Shown here: piece by piece, positions 8,661 through 16,293 of the stretch
Position numbering within the stretch: position 1 is the first letter of the stretch
Layout: every line of letters begins with the position of its first letter
NCBI GenBank assembly: GCA_019234815.1
Contig: JAFALA010000012.1
Coordinates: 1 to 42,683, forward strand
Length of the DNA: 42,683 nt
Direction of reading: 5' to 3'
From: Burkholderiaceae bacterium
Lineage (GTDB): Bacteria > Pseudomonadota > Gammaproteobacteria > Burkholderiales > Burkholderiaceae_C
Notes under the pieces: generated by a model
Databases searched by the model: none
Seen by the model: only the letters and a program-made list of their open reading frames with translations
Told to the model about the DNA's origin: nothing
Made by a program: the position numbers and the translations under genes

Positions 8661-9350
8661 TTGACTTTGGCAAATCCCGACAAGGCCTTCGATCCGGTCG
8701 AAGAGCTGGCAAAGCAGCTCGACCAGGCCTTGCCGCAAACGCAATGCACACGCTGCGGCTATCCCGACTGCCTCAGCTATGCCCAGGCCATTGCACGCGA
8801 CGGCGCCCCCATCAACCAATGCCCGCCCGGCGGCGCCGAGGGCGTTGCGCGACTCGCCGCGATCTCGAGCCGGCCCGTCCTGCCGCTCAACCCGGAGCAT
8901 GGCGTCGAAGGGCCGCGCCTGCTGGCCGTGATCGACGAAAATTGGTGCATAGGCTGCACCCTGTGCATCACGGCCTGCCCGGTCGATTGCATTGCCGGCG
9001 CGCCCAAGCAGATGCATGTGATCGTGGCCGACCAGTGCACCGGCTGCGAGCTGTGCATTCCAGCCTGCCCGGTCGACTGCATCTCTCTGGTCGAACTCGA
9101 CTCGAGTCAGACCGCCTGGCAGGCCTGGAGCACCGACCAGGCCGAGCAGGCCCGCGAACGCTATGCCTTTCACCGCCTGCGCGAACAACGCGAAAAATCG
9201 GAGAACGAGCAGCGCCTGCGCGCCAAGGCCGAGCACAAGCTCGCGCACCTGGCCGAGTTGACCAAGCCCGCGGACGCCGCCGAGCTGGAGCGCAAGCGCG
9301 CCGTGGTTGAAGCGGCGCTCGCCCGGGCGCGCGCAAAGCGTCAGCCCTGA
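8661..9350 (+). CDS. rnfB: RnfB-like ferredoxin, soluble and without the other Rnf subunits
   Basis: A 229-residue protein with an N-terminal [4Fe-4S] motif of the RnfB/RsxB type (QCTRCGYPDC ... INQCPPGG) and two ferredoxin repeats, CIGCTLCITACPVDC and CTGCELCIPACPVDC. Each repeat can bind one [4Fe-4S] cluster. It should carry electrons. It lacks the hydrophobic N-terminal helix of membrane RnfB, and no rnfA/C/D/G/E lies nearby, so it probably acts as a free ferredoxin. Residues from about 155 to the end are a highly charged coiled-coil extension. The start is a TTG with AAGAAGG upstream inside phaZ; a second TTG six bases later is possible. Confidence 0.85.
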   Translation: MTLANPDKAFDPVEELAKQLDQALPQTQCTRCGYPDCLSYAQAIARDGAPINQCPPGGAEGVARLAAISSRPVLPLNPEHGVEGPRLLAVIDENWCIGCTLCITACPVDCIAGAPKQMHVIVADQCTGCELCIPACPVDCISLVELDSSQTAWQAWSTDQAEQARERYAFHRLREQREKSENEQRLRAKAEHKLAHLAELTKPADAAELERKRAVVEAALARARAKRQP

Positions 9351-9365
9351 GGGAGTTCAGGGGAT

Positions 9366-10184
9366 TCAGCGACGCCAATCGGCGCACAGCGCGATCTGAA
9401 CGCCCAGTTCGGCCAGCAGTTCGCCAGCCTGAGGGCTGAGCCAGAAGTCGCGCTCGCGCGCGCGCGCAGTCCTGATGGCATCGGGCCGTGCGCCCACCCC
9501 GTCGGCACGGCCCGGGTGCGTCATCAGCAAGCCGCCGTCGGGCAGGCCATGCAGCCATTGGCGAACCAAGGCGGCGAAATCGGCATCGGATTCGAAGCCG
9601 TACACCCCGGCAAAATCGATGTTGCAGGGCAAGCCCGCACGGCGGCAGTCGCGCGCCAGGGCGCCCGAGCCCAAAGCTCCGATCACGGCGGCCTTGAGTC
9701 CGCGCCAGCGCCGCGGCGTAGTGACCCGCAGCGCGCAGGCTTGGCCATACCGTTGCTGCACCGCCGTCACGACAGCCTGGCGCAAGACCGGGAGTTGGTG
9801 CACGTGCTGGTGCCCGTCGACATAGGCCGGCGCACCGCCCCAGGCGGCTTCAAACGCATCGAGCTGCACGCTCACCCAACGCCGGGCGTCCGGCGCCGCA
9901 ATGCGGCCCAGGTAGGCCGCGGCAATCCACCCCGACAGGCTGCGCTGCGCCTGGCCGGTCAGCTCTGCCGCGAATTCATTCACGTCCAGATGCAGCCCCG
10001 CATCAACGTGCGAAGCGCGCTCGCGCAAGGCCGGCGCCCAAGCCGGCCAGGCTGGCGACAGCACCATGCAGCTGGTCGCGCTGACGCGCCCTGCGTCCAA
10101 GCAGTCCAGGATGCCCTGGCTGACGCCGGCGTCGAAACCGAAATCGTCGGCGCAGATCTGGATCCGCTTGCGGGCGCTGCTCAT
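9366..10184 (-). CDS. YdjC/ChbG-family carbohydrate deacetylase (NaxD/HpnK-like)
   Basis: A 272-residue polysaccharide-deacetylase-like enzyme of the YdjC/ChbG family. The metal-binding acids are at QICADDFGFD near the N-terminus, with histidines in AGLHLDVNEF and DGHQHVHQLP, and MTHPGRAD near the C-terminus. Family members remove acetyl groups from N-acetylated sugars: ChbG on chitobiose, HpnK on a hopanoid sugar, NaxD on undecaprenyl-phosphate N-acetylgalactosamine for lipid A decoration. The NaxD-like role fits best because the genes upstream are a polyprenyl-phosphate glycosyltransferase and an ArnT-like transferase. The start overlaps the gtrA stop by 4 bases (ATGA), so an ATG 24 bp upstream was not chosen. 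Confidence 0.85.
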   Translation of the reverse strand: MSSARKRIQICADDFGFDAGVSQGILDCLDAGRVSATSCMVLSPAWPAWAPALRERASHVDAGLHLDVNEFAAELTGQAQRSLSGWIAAAYLGRIAAPDARRWVSVQLDAFEAAWGGAPAYVDGHQHVHQLPVLRQAVVTAVQQRYGQACALRVTTPRRWRGLKAAVIGALGSGALARDCRRAGLPCNIDFAGVYGFESDADFAALVRQWLHGLPDGGLLMTHPGRADGVGARPDAIRTARARERDFWLSPQAGELLAELGVQIALCADWRR

Positions 10185-10558
10185 GCGGAGCGCCTCTTGA
10201 AGGCCCAATGACGGCTCAGCAGCCAGGTCATGCCCGCCACCAGGACCAGAACCAGGATCAATGCCACGCGGTATTCGAGCCCGAAATGCAGCAGCACGGC
10301 ATACAGCAGCTCATTGCTGACGAAGCCCGTCAGCGCCACCGAGGCGAAACGCGGCAAGGCCTGCCGGACCTGCGCCTGCTGGGCCGCGAAGCTCAGCCTG
10401 TGATGGCCCGTGAAGCTGACGCAGAAAGCCAGCGCAAAGCCCAGCACATTGGCCCACAAGGCCGGCACGCCGAATTGCGACACCAGCAGCCACACGCAGC
10501 CCACGTGCACGGCCGCCGCCGCGGCGCCCACCGCGCCGAACCAGATCAGTCCGGTCAT
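10181..10558 (-). CDS. GtrA-family membrane protein, likely polyprenyl-linked sugar flippase subunit
   Basis: A 125-residue hydrophobic protein with four predicted membrane segments (about residues 4-22, 33-52, 71-91 and 97-115) and the family's FxxxRxWxF-like end (WLLSRHWAFKRR). GtrA proteins are thought to flip undecaprenyl-phosphate-linked sugars across the inner membrane. Both ends overlap neighbours by 4 bases, so it is tightly coupled to the GT2 gene before it and the deacetylase after it. Confidence 0.85.
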   Translation of the reverse strand: MTGLIWFGAVGAAAAAVHVGCVWLLVSQFGVPALWANVLGFALAFCVSFTGHHRLSFAAQQAQVRQALPRFASVALTGFVSNELLYAVLLHFGLEYRVALILVLVLVAGMTWLLSRHWAFKRRSA

Positions 10559-11586
10559 AGTTCCGACAATTCCGCGTCGCGTGTCGGCTTGTCCGCCTGG
10601 GGCAAGGACTGCGCCAACCGAGCCTGCTCAAACGGCGGCGTCAGGTCTTGCGTGACATACAAGGGCCGGCGCTTGACCTCGTCGAACACCCGCCCCAGGT
10701 ATTCGGCGATGATGCCCAGGCACAGCAACTGCACCCCAGCCAGAAAGGTGATCGACGCCGCCAGCGTGGCAAAACCTGAAACGCTGTTGCCCCAGAGGAG
10801 CTTTTCGCACACGATCCAGAGGCCGAAGATCACCGACAGCACCGACACCAGCATGCCCAGGGCCGACACCAGGCGCAGCGGCACCTTGCTGAAAGCCGTG
10901 ATGCCGGTCACCGCCAGGGACAGCAGGCGCGTGAACTTGAAGTGGGTCTCCCCGTAGGCGCGCTCCTCGGGCACGAACTCGATGGCCTTGGCCTTGAAGC
11001 CCACCCAGGCAAACAAGCCCTTCATGTAGCGGGCGCGTTCTGGCAGTTGGCGCAGGGCCAGCACGACCTGCCGATCCAGCAGACGGAAATCCCCGGCGTC
11101 GGCCGGCATCTGAAAGCGCGAGCCCTTTTGCATCAGCCAGTAGAACAGGCGCGTGTAGGTGCGCCGCGCCCAGGACTGCGAAGCCCGACGCCCGACCTGC
11201 ACGCCATAGACCACGTCAAAGCCCTGGCGCCACAGCGTCACCATCTCGACGACGGTGGCGATCGGATGCTGGCCGTCTGAATCCATGCTGACGACGACCT
11301 GCCCCTGCGCCGCATCCAGGCCCGCCGTCAGCGCGGCCTCCTTGCCGAAGTTGCGCGACAACTGCAACAGGCGTACGGGCAGGCCCTGCGCGATGAGCTG
11401 CCGCACCTGCGGCACGGTGTCGTCCCGGCTGCCGTCGTCGACCACGACCAGCTCCAGATGTGCCGCGAGCGGGGCCAGCCGCAGGCTCAATTCGGGCAGC
11501 AGCCATGCGAGATTCTTGGCCTCGTTGAAGGCGGGGAGAACCACGGAAAGCAGTGGAATTTCGGCAGAGCGTGGGACGGATTGCAT
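10555..11586 (-). CDS. GT2 polyprenyl-phosphate glycosyltransferase (GtrB/ArnC-like)
   Basis: A 343-residue family 2 glycosyltransferase. The GT-A fold shows PAFNEAKNLAWLL at the start, VVVDDGSRDDT, the metal-binding SMDSDGQHP and DAGDFRLLDRQ; two membrane segments follow (about 235-260 and 270-295), ending in EYLGRVFDEVKRRPLY. This is the layout of enzymes that move a sugar from a nucleotide donor to undecaprenyl phosphate on the cytoplasmic side (ArnC, GtrB, FlmF). The sugar cannot be read from sequence; the neighbouring deacetylase suggests an N-acetylhexosamine. The ATG overlaps the stop of the upstream gene by one base; a TTG one codon earlier is also open. Confidence 0.9.
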   Translation of the reverse strand: MQSVPRSAEIPLLSVVLPAFNEAKNLAWLLPELSLRLAPLAAHLELVVVDDGSRDDTVPQVRQLIAQGLPVRLLQLSRNFGKEAALTAGLDAAQGQVVVSMDSDGQHPIATVVEMVTLWRQGFDVVYGVQVGRRASQSWARRTYTRLFYWLMQKGSRFQMPADAGDFRLLDRQVVLALRQLPERARYMKGLFAWVGFKAKAIEFVPEERAYGETHFKFTRLLSLAVTGITAFSKVPLRLVSALGMLVSVLSVIFGLWIVCEKLLWGNSVSGFATLAASITFLAGVQLLCLGIIAEYLGRVFDEVKRRPLYVTQDLTPPFEQARLAQSLPQADKPTRDAELSEL

Positions 11587-13136
11587 CAATTCGGCTTCAA
11601 GGTGGTGGAAGGAAGTGGACTCGCTGCAGGCGATGCCAGCTCACTGGATGGGAGCAGGCACGCATCCTTGTTGCAGGCCAGCGTGTCGCGCTCGGCGTTC
11701 GGAATTTTCGCCTTGGACCGCACGACAAACGTCGGTGCGCCGGCCTCGGCCCGGATGCCGTCGTAAAGCCGGCCCTGGGTATAGAAGAAGGCCGAGTACG
11801 GAGGCTTGTCCTCGTACCGCAACCCGCAGGCGCGGGGACCGCAAGCGCGCTCATACGCCTGTATCAGCACTTTATCGGAGCTGCGCTCGCTCACGGCCGG
11901 GACCTTGGCCACGAACAGCCATGCCATCAGCGCCAGCACCGCGCCGGCGCCGGCCGCCACCCTGTAGCCCTGCAGGCTGCGCGCCGGCCAGAGCCCGAAC
12001 GCCAGGATCACCATGCCGGGCAAGGCGGTCATCGAGTAGGTCATGATGATGTTGCCGGCGGCGCTGAAGAGCAGCAATGGCGCCAGAGTGATGCACAGCG
12101 CATAGCTGGCCAGCTCGGATCCCACGGCCTGCCGGAGCACGGCGGCGGCGGCGCCGCGACCCTGCTTCCAGCGCAGCCAGGGCCAGCGCACCGCGGCCAT
12201 CAAGACCCATGGCAGGGCCGACACCAGCGTGAAGGCCCAGATCATGCCCAAGGGCTCGGCGTGGGCAAACCCATAGCGGTCGCCCTTCCAGCCCGGCTGG
12301 ATGAAACGCATCACGTGCTCGCCGAGCACGAAATACTGGATGAAGCCCGGCGTCTTGAGTTCGGCCGCCACATACCAGGGCAGGCCCACCGCCATCCAGA
12401 TGATCCAGGCGACGGGATCGCGCAAGACAAGCTTCACCGCGGCCCAATGGCGGCGCCAGGCGGCGTGCATCAGCACCGGAAGCAAGGCCAGCACGGCCGC
12501 GGCGGGCCCCTTGGTGAGCAGGGCCAGTCCCAGGCCCAGGGCCAGGATGCGTCCGGCCCGCCGCTGCCGCCTCCGATCGGCGCTGCCGGCAGCCAGGACG
12601 CGCCACCACGCCGCCTGCACCAGCAGCACGCAGGCGCTCAGGGTGGCGTCGGTCATGACGGCACCGGCGCAGATGAAGAACATCGGGCACAGCATCAGCG
12701 CCGCCAGCATCGCCAGGCGATGCGCTTGGCTGACGCTGCCGCGCAGCATCCAGTGGAAGCAGCCCAAGGCCATCAAGCTCCACAGCCAGGCGGCCAGGCG
12801 GCCCGACCATTCGTTGACGCCCAGCCAGCGCATCAGCAACGCCTGGCTCCAGGTCGACAGGGGCGGCTTGGCCCAGAACACTTCCTGCGGCGTGATGTGC
12901 GGACTGATCCAGTCGCCGAACTGCGCCATCAACCGGGCGATCTCGGCATAGCGCGCCTCGGTGTGGTCGGTCAGCGGTATCAGCGGCAGCGTCAGCAGCC
13001 GGACGGCGATGGCCAAGAACAGCAGAACCTGCCACGCGCGCACCGAACCGCGCTCGGCGCGCTCCGCGGTCGAAAACGCTCCGCTTGATTCTTGCGATCG
13101 GGGAAAAGCGCCTGCGGCTGGAGAATTTGAATTCAT
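11586..13136 (-). CDS. ArnT-like lipid-linked sugar transferase (GT83/PMT family)
   Basis: A 516-residue integral membrane glycosyltransferase. The first periplasmic loop has TDHTEARYAEIARLM and FWAKPPLSTWSQA, the conserved acidic and KPP motifs of ArnT. About ten to twelve hydrophobic segments follow, then a short periplasmic C-terminal domain with several cysteines (YERACGPRACGLRY and ACNKDACL). Such enzymes move a sugar from undecaprenyl phosphate to lipid A or another acceptor at the periplasmic face. First gene of a four-gene coupled operon with GT2, GtrA and a deacetylase. L-Ara4N as donor is unlikely because no arnA/arnB is seen; a hexosamine is more consistent. Confidence 0.87.
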   Translation of the reverse strand: MNSNSPAAGAFPRSQESSGAFSTAERAERGSVRAWQVLLFLAIAVRLLTLPLIPLTDHTEARYAEIARLMAQFGDWISPHITPQEVFWAKPPLSTWSQALLMRWLGVNEWSGRLAAWLWSLMALGCFHWMLRGSVSQAHRLAMLAALMLCPMFFICAGAVMTDATLSACVLLVQAAWWRVLAAGSADRRRQRRAGRILALGLGLALLTKGPAAAVLALLPVLMHAAWRRHWAAVKLVLRDPVAWIIWMAVGLPWYVAAELKTPGFIQYFVLGEHVMRFIQPGWKGDRYGFAHAEPLGMIWAFTLVSALPWVLMAAVRWPWLRWKQGRGAAAAVLRQAVGSELASYALCITLAPLLLFSAAGNIIMTYSMTALPGMVILAFGLWPARSLQGYRVAAGAGAVLALMAWLFVAKVPAVSERSSDKVLIQAYERACGPRACGLRYEDKPPYSAFFYTQGRLYDGIRAEAGAPTFVVRSKAKIPNAERDTLACNKDACLLPSSELASPAASPLPSTTLKPN

Positions 13137-13211
13137 GAGTCGTCGTCAAACACCACCCGGCATTCTCGCCGACCTTGCGGGAGTTCAGCGCGAACGCGCC
13201 ACAATCACGCC

Positions 13212-13874
13212 ATGAACGCTCAGGACATCGAACTTTTCTTCGCCACGCTCAAGGCGGCCAACCCCAGCCCGCAGACCGAACTGGAATACGCCAGCGTGTT
13301 TGAATTGCTGGCCGCCGTCCTGCTCTCGGCGCAGGCGACCGACGTGAGCGTCAACAAGGCCACGCGCAAACTGTTTCCAGTCGCCAACACACCGGCCAAG
13401 ATGCTGGCCCTGGGCGAAGCCGGTTTGAGCGACTACATACGCACCATCGGCCTGTACAAGACCAAGGCCAAGAACCTGATCGCGACCTGCAAGATCCTGC
13501 TGGACCAGCACGGCGGACAGGTCCCCGGCACGCGCGAGGCACTCGAGGCCCTGCCCGGCGTGGGCCGCAAGACCGCCAACGTGGTGCTCAACGTCGCCTT
13601 CGGCCAGCCCACCATGGCGGTGGACACGCATATCTTCCGCGTCAGCAACAGGACCGGCCTGGCGCCCGGCAAGACGCCTCTGGCCGTCGAACTCGGCCTG
13701 CTCAAGCGCGTGCCGCCGGCCTACGCGGTCGACTCCCACCATTGGCTGATCCTGCTGGGGCGCTACGTATGCCAGGCACGCAGGCCGCAATGCGAGCGCT
13801 GCGCCGTACGCTCCTGCTGCGATCACGGACGCACTCTGAAACAGCCGCCGCAGACGGCCCCCCTACAATCCTGA
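13212..13874 (+). CDS. nth: Endonuclease III, base-excision DNA glycosylase/AP lyase
   Basis: A 220-residue Nth protein that removes oxidised pyrimidines and cuts the abasic strand. The helix-hairpin-helix LPGVGRKTANVV carries the catalytic lysine K120, and D138 sits in AVDTHIFRV; both numbers equal those of E. coli Nth. The C-terminal [4Fe-4S] ligands follow the C-X6-C-X2-C-X5-C pattern in CQARRPQCERCAVRSCC. It is divergent from the ArnT-like gene with a 75-bp gap. The last 18 residues are a proline/glutamine-rich tail. Confidence 0.97.
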   Translation: MNAQDIELFFATLKAANPSPQTELEYASVFELLAAVLLSAQATDVSVNKATRKLFPVANTPAKMLALGEAGLSDYIRTIGLYKTKAKNLIATCKILLDQHGGQVPGTREALEALPGVGRKTANVVLNVAFGQPTMAVDTHIFRVSNRTGLAPGKTPLAVELGLLKRVPPAYAVDSHHWLILLGRYVCQARRPQCERCAVRSCCDHGRTLKQPPQTAPLQS

Positions 13875-13907
13875 TCAGATCCCCCACCGGCAATCCAACC
13901 CGACACC

Positions 13908-14117
13908 ATGCCTAGCATCAACGACCTCCTTGACAGGGTGGAGCGACTGCTGTTGCGCCATGCAGAAATCAAACGCACCAACGCCTTGCTGGAGGCGCAG
14001 GTGCAGGCCTTGACGCTGGAGCGCGACAACCTGCGTTCGCGCCTGCATGCGGCGCGGGCCCGCGTCGAAGCCCTGCTGGACCGACTGCCGCAAGAACCGG
14101 AGAACCCAGCGCCATGA
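13908..14117 (+). CDS. Small ZapB-like coiled-coil protein upstream of zapA
   Basis: A 69-residue protein predicted as almost one uninterrupted coiled coil: heptads run from INDLLDRVERLLLRH through ALLEAQVQALTLERDNL to RVEALLDRL, ending in an acidic/proline tail. It belongs to the small coiled-coil family (TIGR02449-like) often encoded directly before zapA in Gammaproteobacteria and Betaproteobacteria. Its stop overlaps the zapA start by 4 bases, so equal production of the two is likely. By analogy with ZapB, which bridges ZapA and the chromosome, a cell-division role is plausible but unproven. Confidence 0.8.
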   Translation: MPSINDLLDRVERLLLRHAEIKRTNALLEAQVQALTLERDNLRSRLHAARARVEALLDRLPQEPENPAP

Positions 14118-14443
14118 AGCAAATGGAAGTCACCATCATGGGCCAAAGCTATCTGCTCGGCTGCCCCGAAGGCGGAGAACAGGCCTTGAGCGCGGCTGTC
14201 GCCGAAGTCGACAAGGAGATGTGCGCCATCCGGGATACCGGCCGCATCAAGGCGCGCGAGCGCATCGCCGTGCTGGCGGCCTTGAACCTGGCTTATCAGC
14301 TGGCCGATCAGGCCAAAAGCCCGCCCGCCTCGCCTGCAGCGCGCCAGGGCAGCGCTGAAGCCGGCCAGGAGACCATTCCTGACCTCAGCAACCTGATGCA
14401 GCGCCTGGATGAAGCGCTGGCCGAAGACGGCCAATTGCTTTGA
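14114..14443 (+). CDS. zapA: Cell division protein ZapA
   Basis: A 109-residue ZapA, which cross-links FtsZ filaments in the Z ring. The N-terminal globular part begins QMEVTIMGQSYLLGCPEGGEQAL and is followed by the VAEVDKEMCAIRDTGRI segment and RIAVLAALNLAYQL helix typical of the family. The C-terminus is a short coiled coil (LSNLMQRLDEALAE). It overlaps the coiled-coil gene before it by ATGA and precedes 6S RNA, the usual zapA-ssrS arrangement. Confidence 0.92.
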   Translation: MKQMEVTIMGQSYLLGCPEGGEQALSAAVAEVDKEMCAIRDTGRIKARERIAVLAALNLAYQLADQAKSPPASPAARQGSAEAGQETIPDLSNLMQRLDEALAEDGQLL

Positions 14444-14514
14444 GGGTCGTGAGGGGCTTTGCGCGCCTGAAATTTTTTACGCGCCTGAATGGCGCCCTTG
14501 GCGCGCGGCAGCCC

Positions 14515-14520
14515 TAAAAT
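14515..14520 (+). promoter_or_regulatory. -10 element of the 6S RNA promoter
   Basis: TAAAAT sits 7 nt before the first base of the 6S RNA terminal stem, the distance expected from a -10 box to the transcription start. No clear -35 hexamer is visible at 16-18 bp upstream. Confidence 0.55.
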
Positions 14521-14526
14521 CATGCC

Positions 14527-14705
14527 GTCCGTCACCTACGCGTGGGTCCTATATTTCCTTGAACCGATGCTCTTGCGAGCCAGGGCTTGGAATATTTCCC
14601 GGCTGGTGTGATCGTCTCGCGTCAGATGAACCCGAAGCCGGGCTGACCTCGCCCACCTGAATCCCCTGGGTTCAGGAATGCGGCCCACGGTTTGTGGCGG
14701 ACACC
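14527..14705 (+). ncRNA. ssrS: 6S RNA
   Basis: A structured RNA of about 180 nt that mimics an open promoter and sequesters the housekeeping sigma-factor holoenzyme in stationary phase. The two ends pair: GTCCGTCAC (14527-14535) with GTGGCGGAC (14694-14702), then CGTGGGTC with GGCCCACG. The conserved 3'-side hairpin CCTGAA...TTCAGG (14656-14676) followed by an AATGCGGCC-like stretch closely resembles the E. coli 6S 3' half. The location directly after zapA is the conserved one. The ends are estimated from the pairing and from the -10 box; the 3' end is uncertain by a few bases. Confidence 0.88.
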
Positions 14706-14739
14706 TCTCTCGACGCCCCCTGCGTCCCACTCGACAACC

Positions 14740-15201
14740 ATGAACTACTGGCTGATGAAGTCCGAGCCGCAGGAATGCAGCATCGACGACCTTGCGCAAG
14801 CGCCCCGGCAAACCGTGCCCTGGATCGGCGTGCGCAATTACCAGGCCCGCAATTTCATGCGCGACGCCATGCGCGTGGGCGACGGGGTGCTGTTCTACCA
14901 CTCCTCCTGTCCGCAGCCCGGCATTGCGGGCCTGGCACAGGTGGCGAGCACAGCCTACCCGGACGCCAGCCAGTTTGACGCGCAAAACCCCTATTTCGAC
15001 GCGAAGTCCAAGCCCGAAACGCCGCGCTGGCTGCACGTCGACGTCAGCCTCGTGCGCGTCACCCGCTTGCTGAGCCTCACAGAGATGCGCGCGCACCCCG
15101 AGTTGTCCAGCATGGTGGTCTTGCAAAGGGGCAGCCGGCTGTCCATCACACCCGTCACGCCACGTGAATGGGCCTCGGTGTTGACACTGCTCGAAGGCTG
15201 A
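14740..15201 (+). CDS. EVE domain-containing protein
   Basis: A 153-residue protein made of a single EVE domain, a PUA-like fold thought to recognise modified bases in RNA or DNA. The N-terminus MNYWLMKSEPQECSIDDL, the WIGVRNYQARNFMRD segment and GVLFYHSSCPQPGIAGL are diagnostic. The start at MNYWLMK is fixed by family alignment; the open frame upstream runs into 6S RNA. Stand-alone EVE proteins are common housekeeping genes in Proteobacteria, often near zapA/ssrS; the physiological ligand is not settled. Confidence 0.93.
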   Translation: MNYWLMKSEPQECSIDDLAQAPRQTVPWIGVRNYQARNFMRDAMRVGDGVLFYHSSCPQPGIAGLAQVASTAYPDASQFDAQNPYFDAKSKPETPRWLHVDVSLVRVTRLLSLTEMRAHPELSSMVVLQRGSRLSITPVTPREWASVLTLLEG

Positions 15202-15261
15202 GGCCTCGGCGCCAGAGTCGCCTGACGCAGCTTCAAGTGGCACACCTTGAGCGGCGCCCTG

Positions 15262-16293
15262 TCATACAGCACGCGCGGCAAAAGGAATAGCCGCCAGCAC
15301 CGCCTGGTTGCCGCCTCGACGGACCGCTTCCGCCAGCGCCCGCTCGGCGGACTTGACCAGCTCGGCATGCTGATCCGTCGTATGGGGAAAACTGGCGACC
15401 CCCACAGACAGCGACAGGCCCAGGTCCTGGCCGCCCAGCACGATCATTTGCGACATGCACTGGCGGCGCAACTGCTCCATGCGGGCATGCGCCGTCGCCA
15501 GGCCGACACCCGACAGCACCACGGCGAACTGGTTCGCCCCGATCCGGCTGGCCGCATCCATGGCGCGCGTGTTGGCTCGCAGCAAACGGCCCACGCCTTC
15601 GAGCAGCCGCTCCTGTGCCTGCGGCACGATGGCGCCCTGCTCGGTATCCATCGACAGCAGGACCAGGGCGAACTCGCGGTATTCGCGCGTGGACAAATCC
15701 ACCTCGCGCATCAATTGGTCGTCGAACTGGGCCCGCATGTACAGGCCCGACACGGCGTCCCGCCCGCTGTCCGCCTGAAGCTCACGGCGCAACTCCTCCA
15801 ACGCCGTTTGCTGCTGCTCGATTTGCGCCATGGCGCGCTGCAGCTGCGTCTCACGATGTCTTTCATCGGTTCTCTCCGTCCAGACCGAGGCCACGTGCTC
15901 GGTGCCCAGCGGCGTGCGCGCGACACTGAATTCGCGCCGCCGCCCGCCAACGTCCAGCCGGTGCTCGTTCAACAGCACCGTGCGTTGCGCCATCGCGGCC
16001 TGATCGAGCCGCCGCATGGCCAGCACGTCGTCATGCAGGAAAACATCGTGATCGCTGGCATCCAGCAAACTGGGCTTGGCCAGCGGGAACATGCGATTCA
16101 TGTTCTCGTTGACGTAGACATAGCGGCCTGTTCCAAGATGCTTGACGGCCAGGCTCAGGCCCAGTTGCGCCTGCATGGCCGCCAAGGCCTCCAGCGCGCC
16201 TTCCAGATCCAGGCCGGCGATGACGCCCAACAATGCCCTCGCCGTTGATGCTGGATCGGATGATTCAAAATTCATGGGTAAAGACCGGTTCAT
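15262..16293 (-). CDS. PAS-GGDEF protein with degenerate GGDEF motif
   Basis: A 343-residue protein without signal peptide or membrane segments. Residues about 45-140 resemble a PAS sensor (GTGRYVYVNENMNRMF), 145-176 form a coiled coil, and 178-340 a GGDEF domain that begins DAVSGLYMRAQFDDQL. The signature that should read GG(D/E)EF is GANQF (252-256), and the metal-binding aspartate segment reads LLSMDTEQ. Both suggest loss of diguanylate cyclase activity, leaving a possible role in nucleotide sensing or protein contact. It is convergent with the EVE gene. The start could also be six codons later. Confidence 0.85.
   Translation of the reverse strand: MNRSLPMNFESSDPASTARALLGVIAGLDLEGALEALAAMQAQLGLSLAVKHLGTGRYVYVNENMNRMFPLAKPSLLDASDHDVFLHDDVLAMRRLDQAAMAQRTVLLNEHRLDVGGRRREFSVARTPLGTEHVASVWTERTDERHRETQLQRAMAQIEQQQTALEELRRELQADSGRDAVSGLYMRAQFDDQLMREVDLSTREYREFALVLLSMDTEQGAIVPQAQERLLEGVGRLLRANTRAMDAASRIGANQFAVVLSGVGLATAHARMEQLRRQCMSQMIVLGGQDLGLSLSVGVASFPHTTDQHAELVKSAERALAEAVRRGGNQAVLAAIPFAARAV

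Noticed and set aside
7173..9248. 691-codon open frame on the minus strand opposite phaZ and rnfB
   Set aside because: Covers a promoter, phaZ and rnfB; the real genes have catalytic and cluster motifs on the plus strand, this frame has none.
11553..13088. 511-codon plus-strand frame opposite the ArnT-like gene
   Set aside because: Low-complexity Gln/His/Gly/Arg-rich shadow; the minus strand shows clear membrane-protein character and ArnT motifs.
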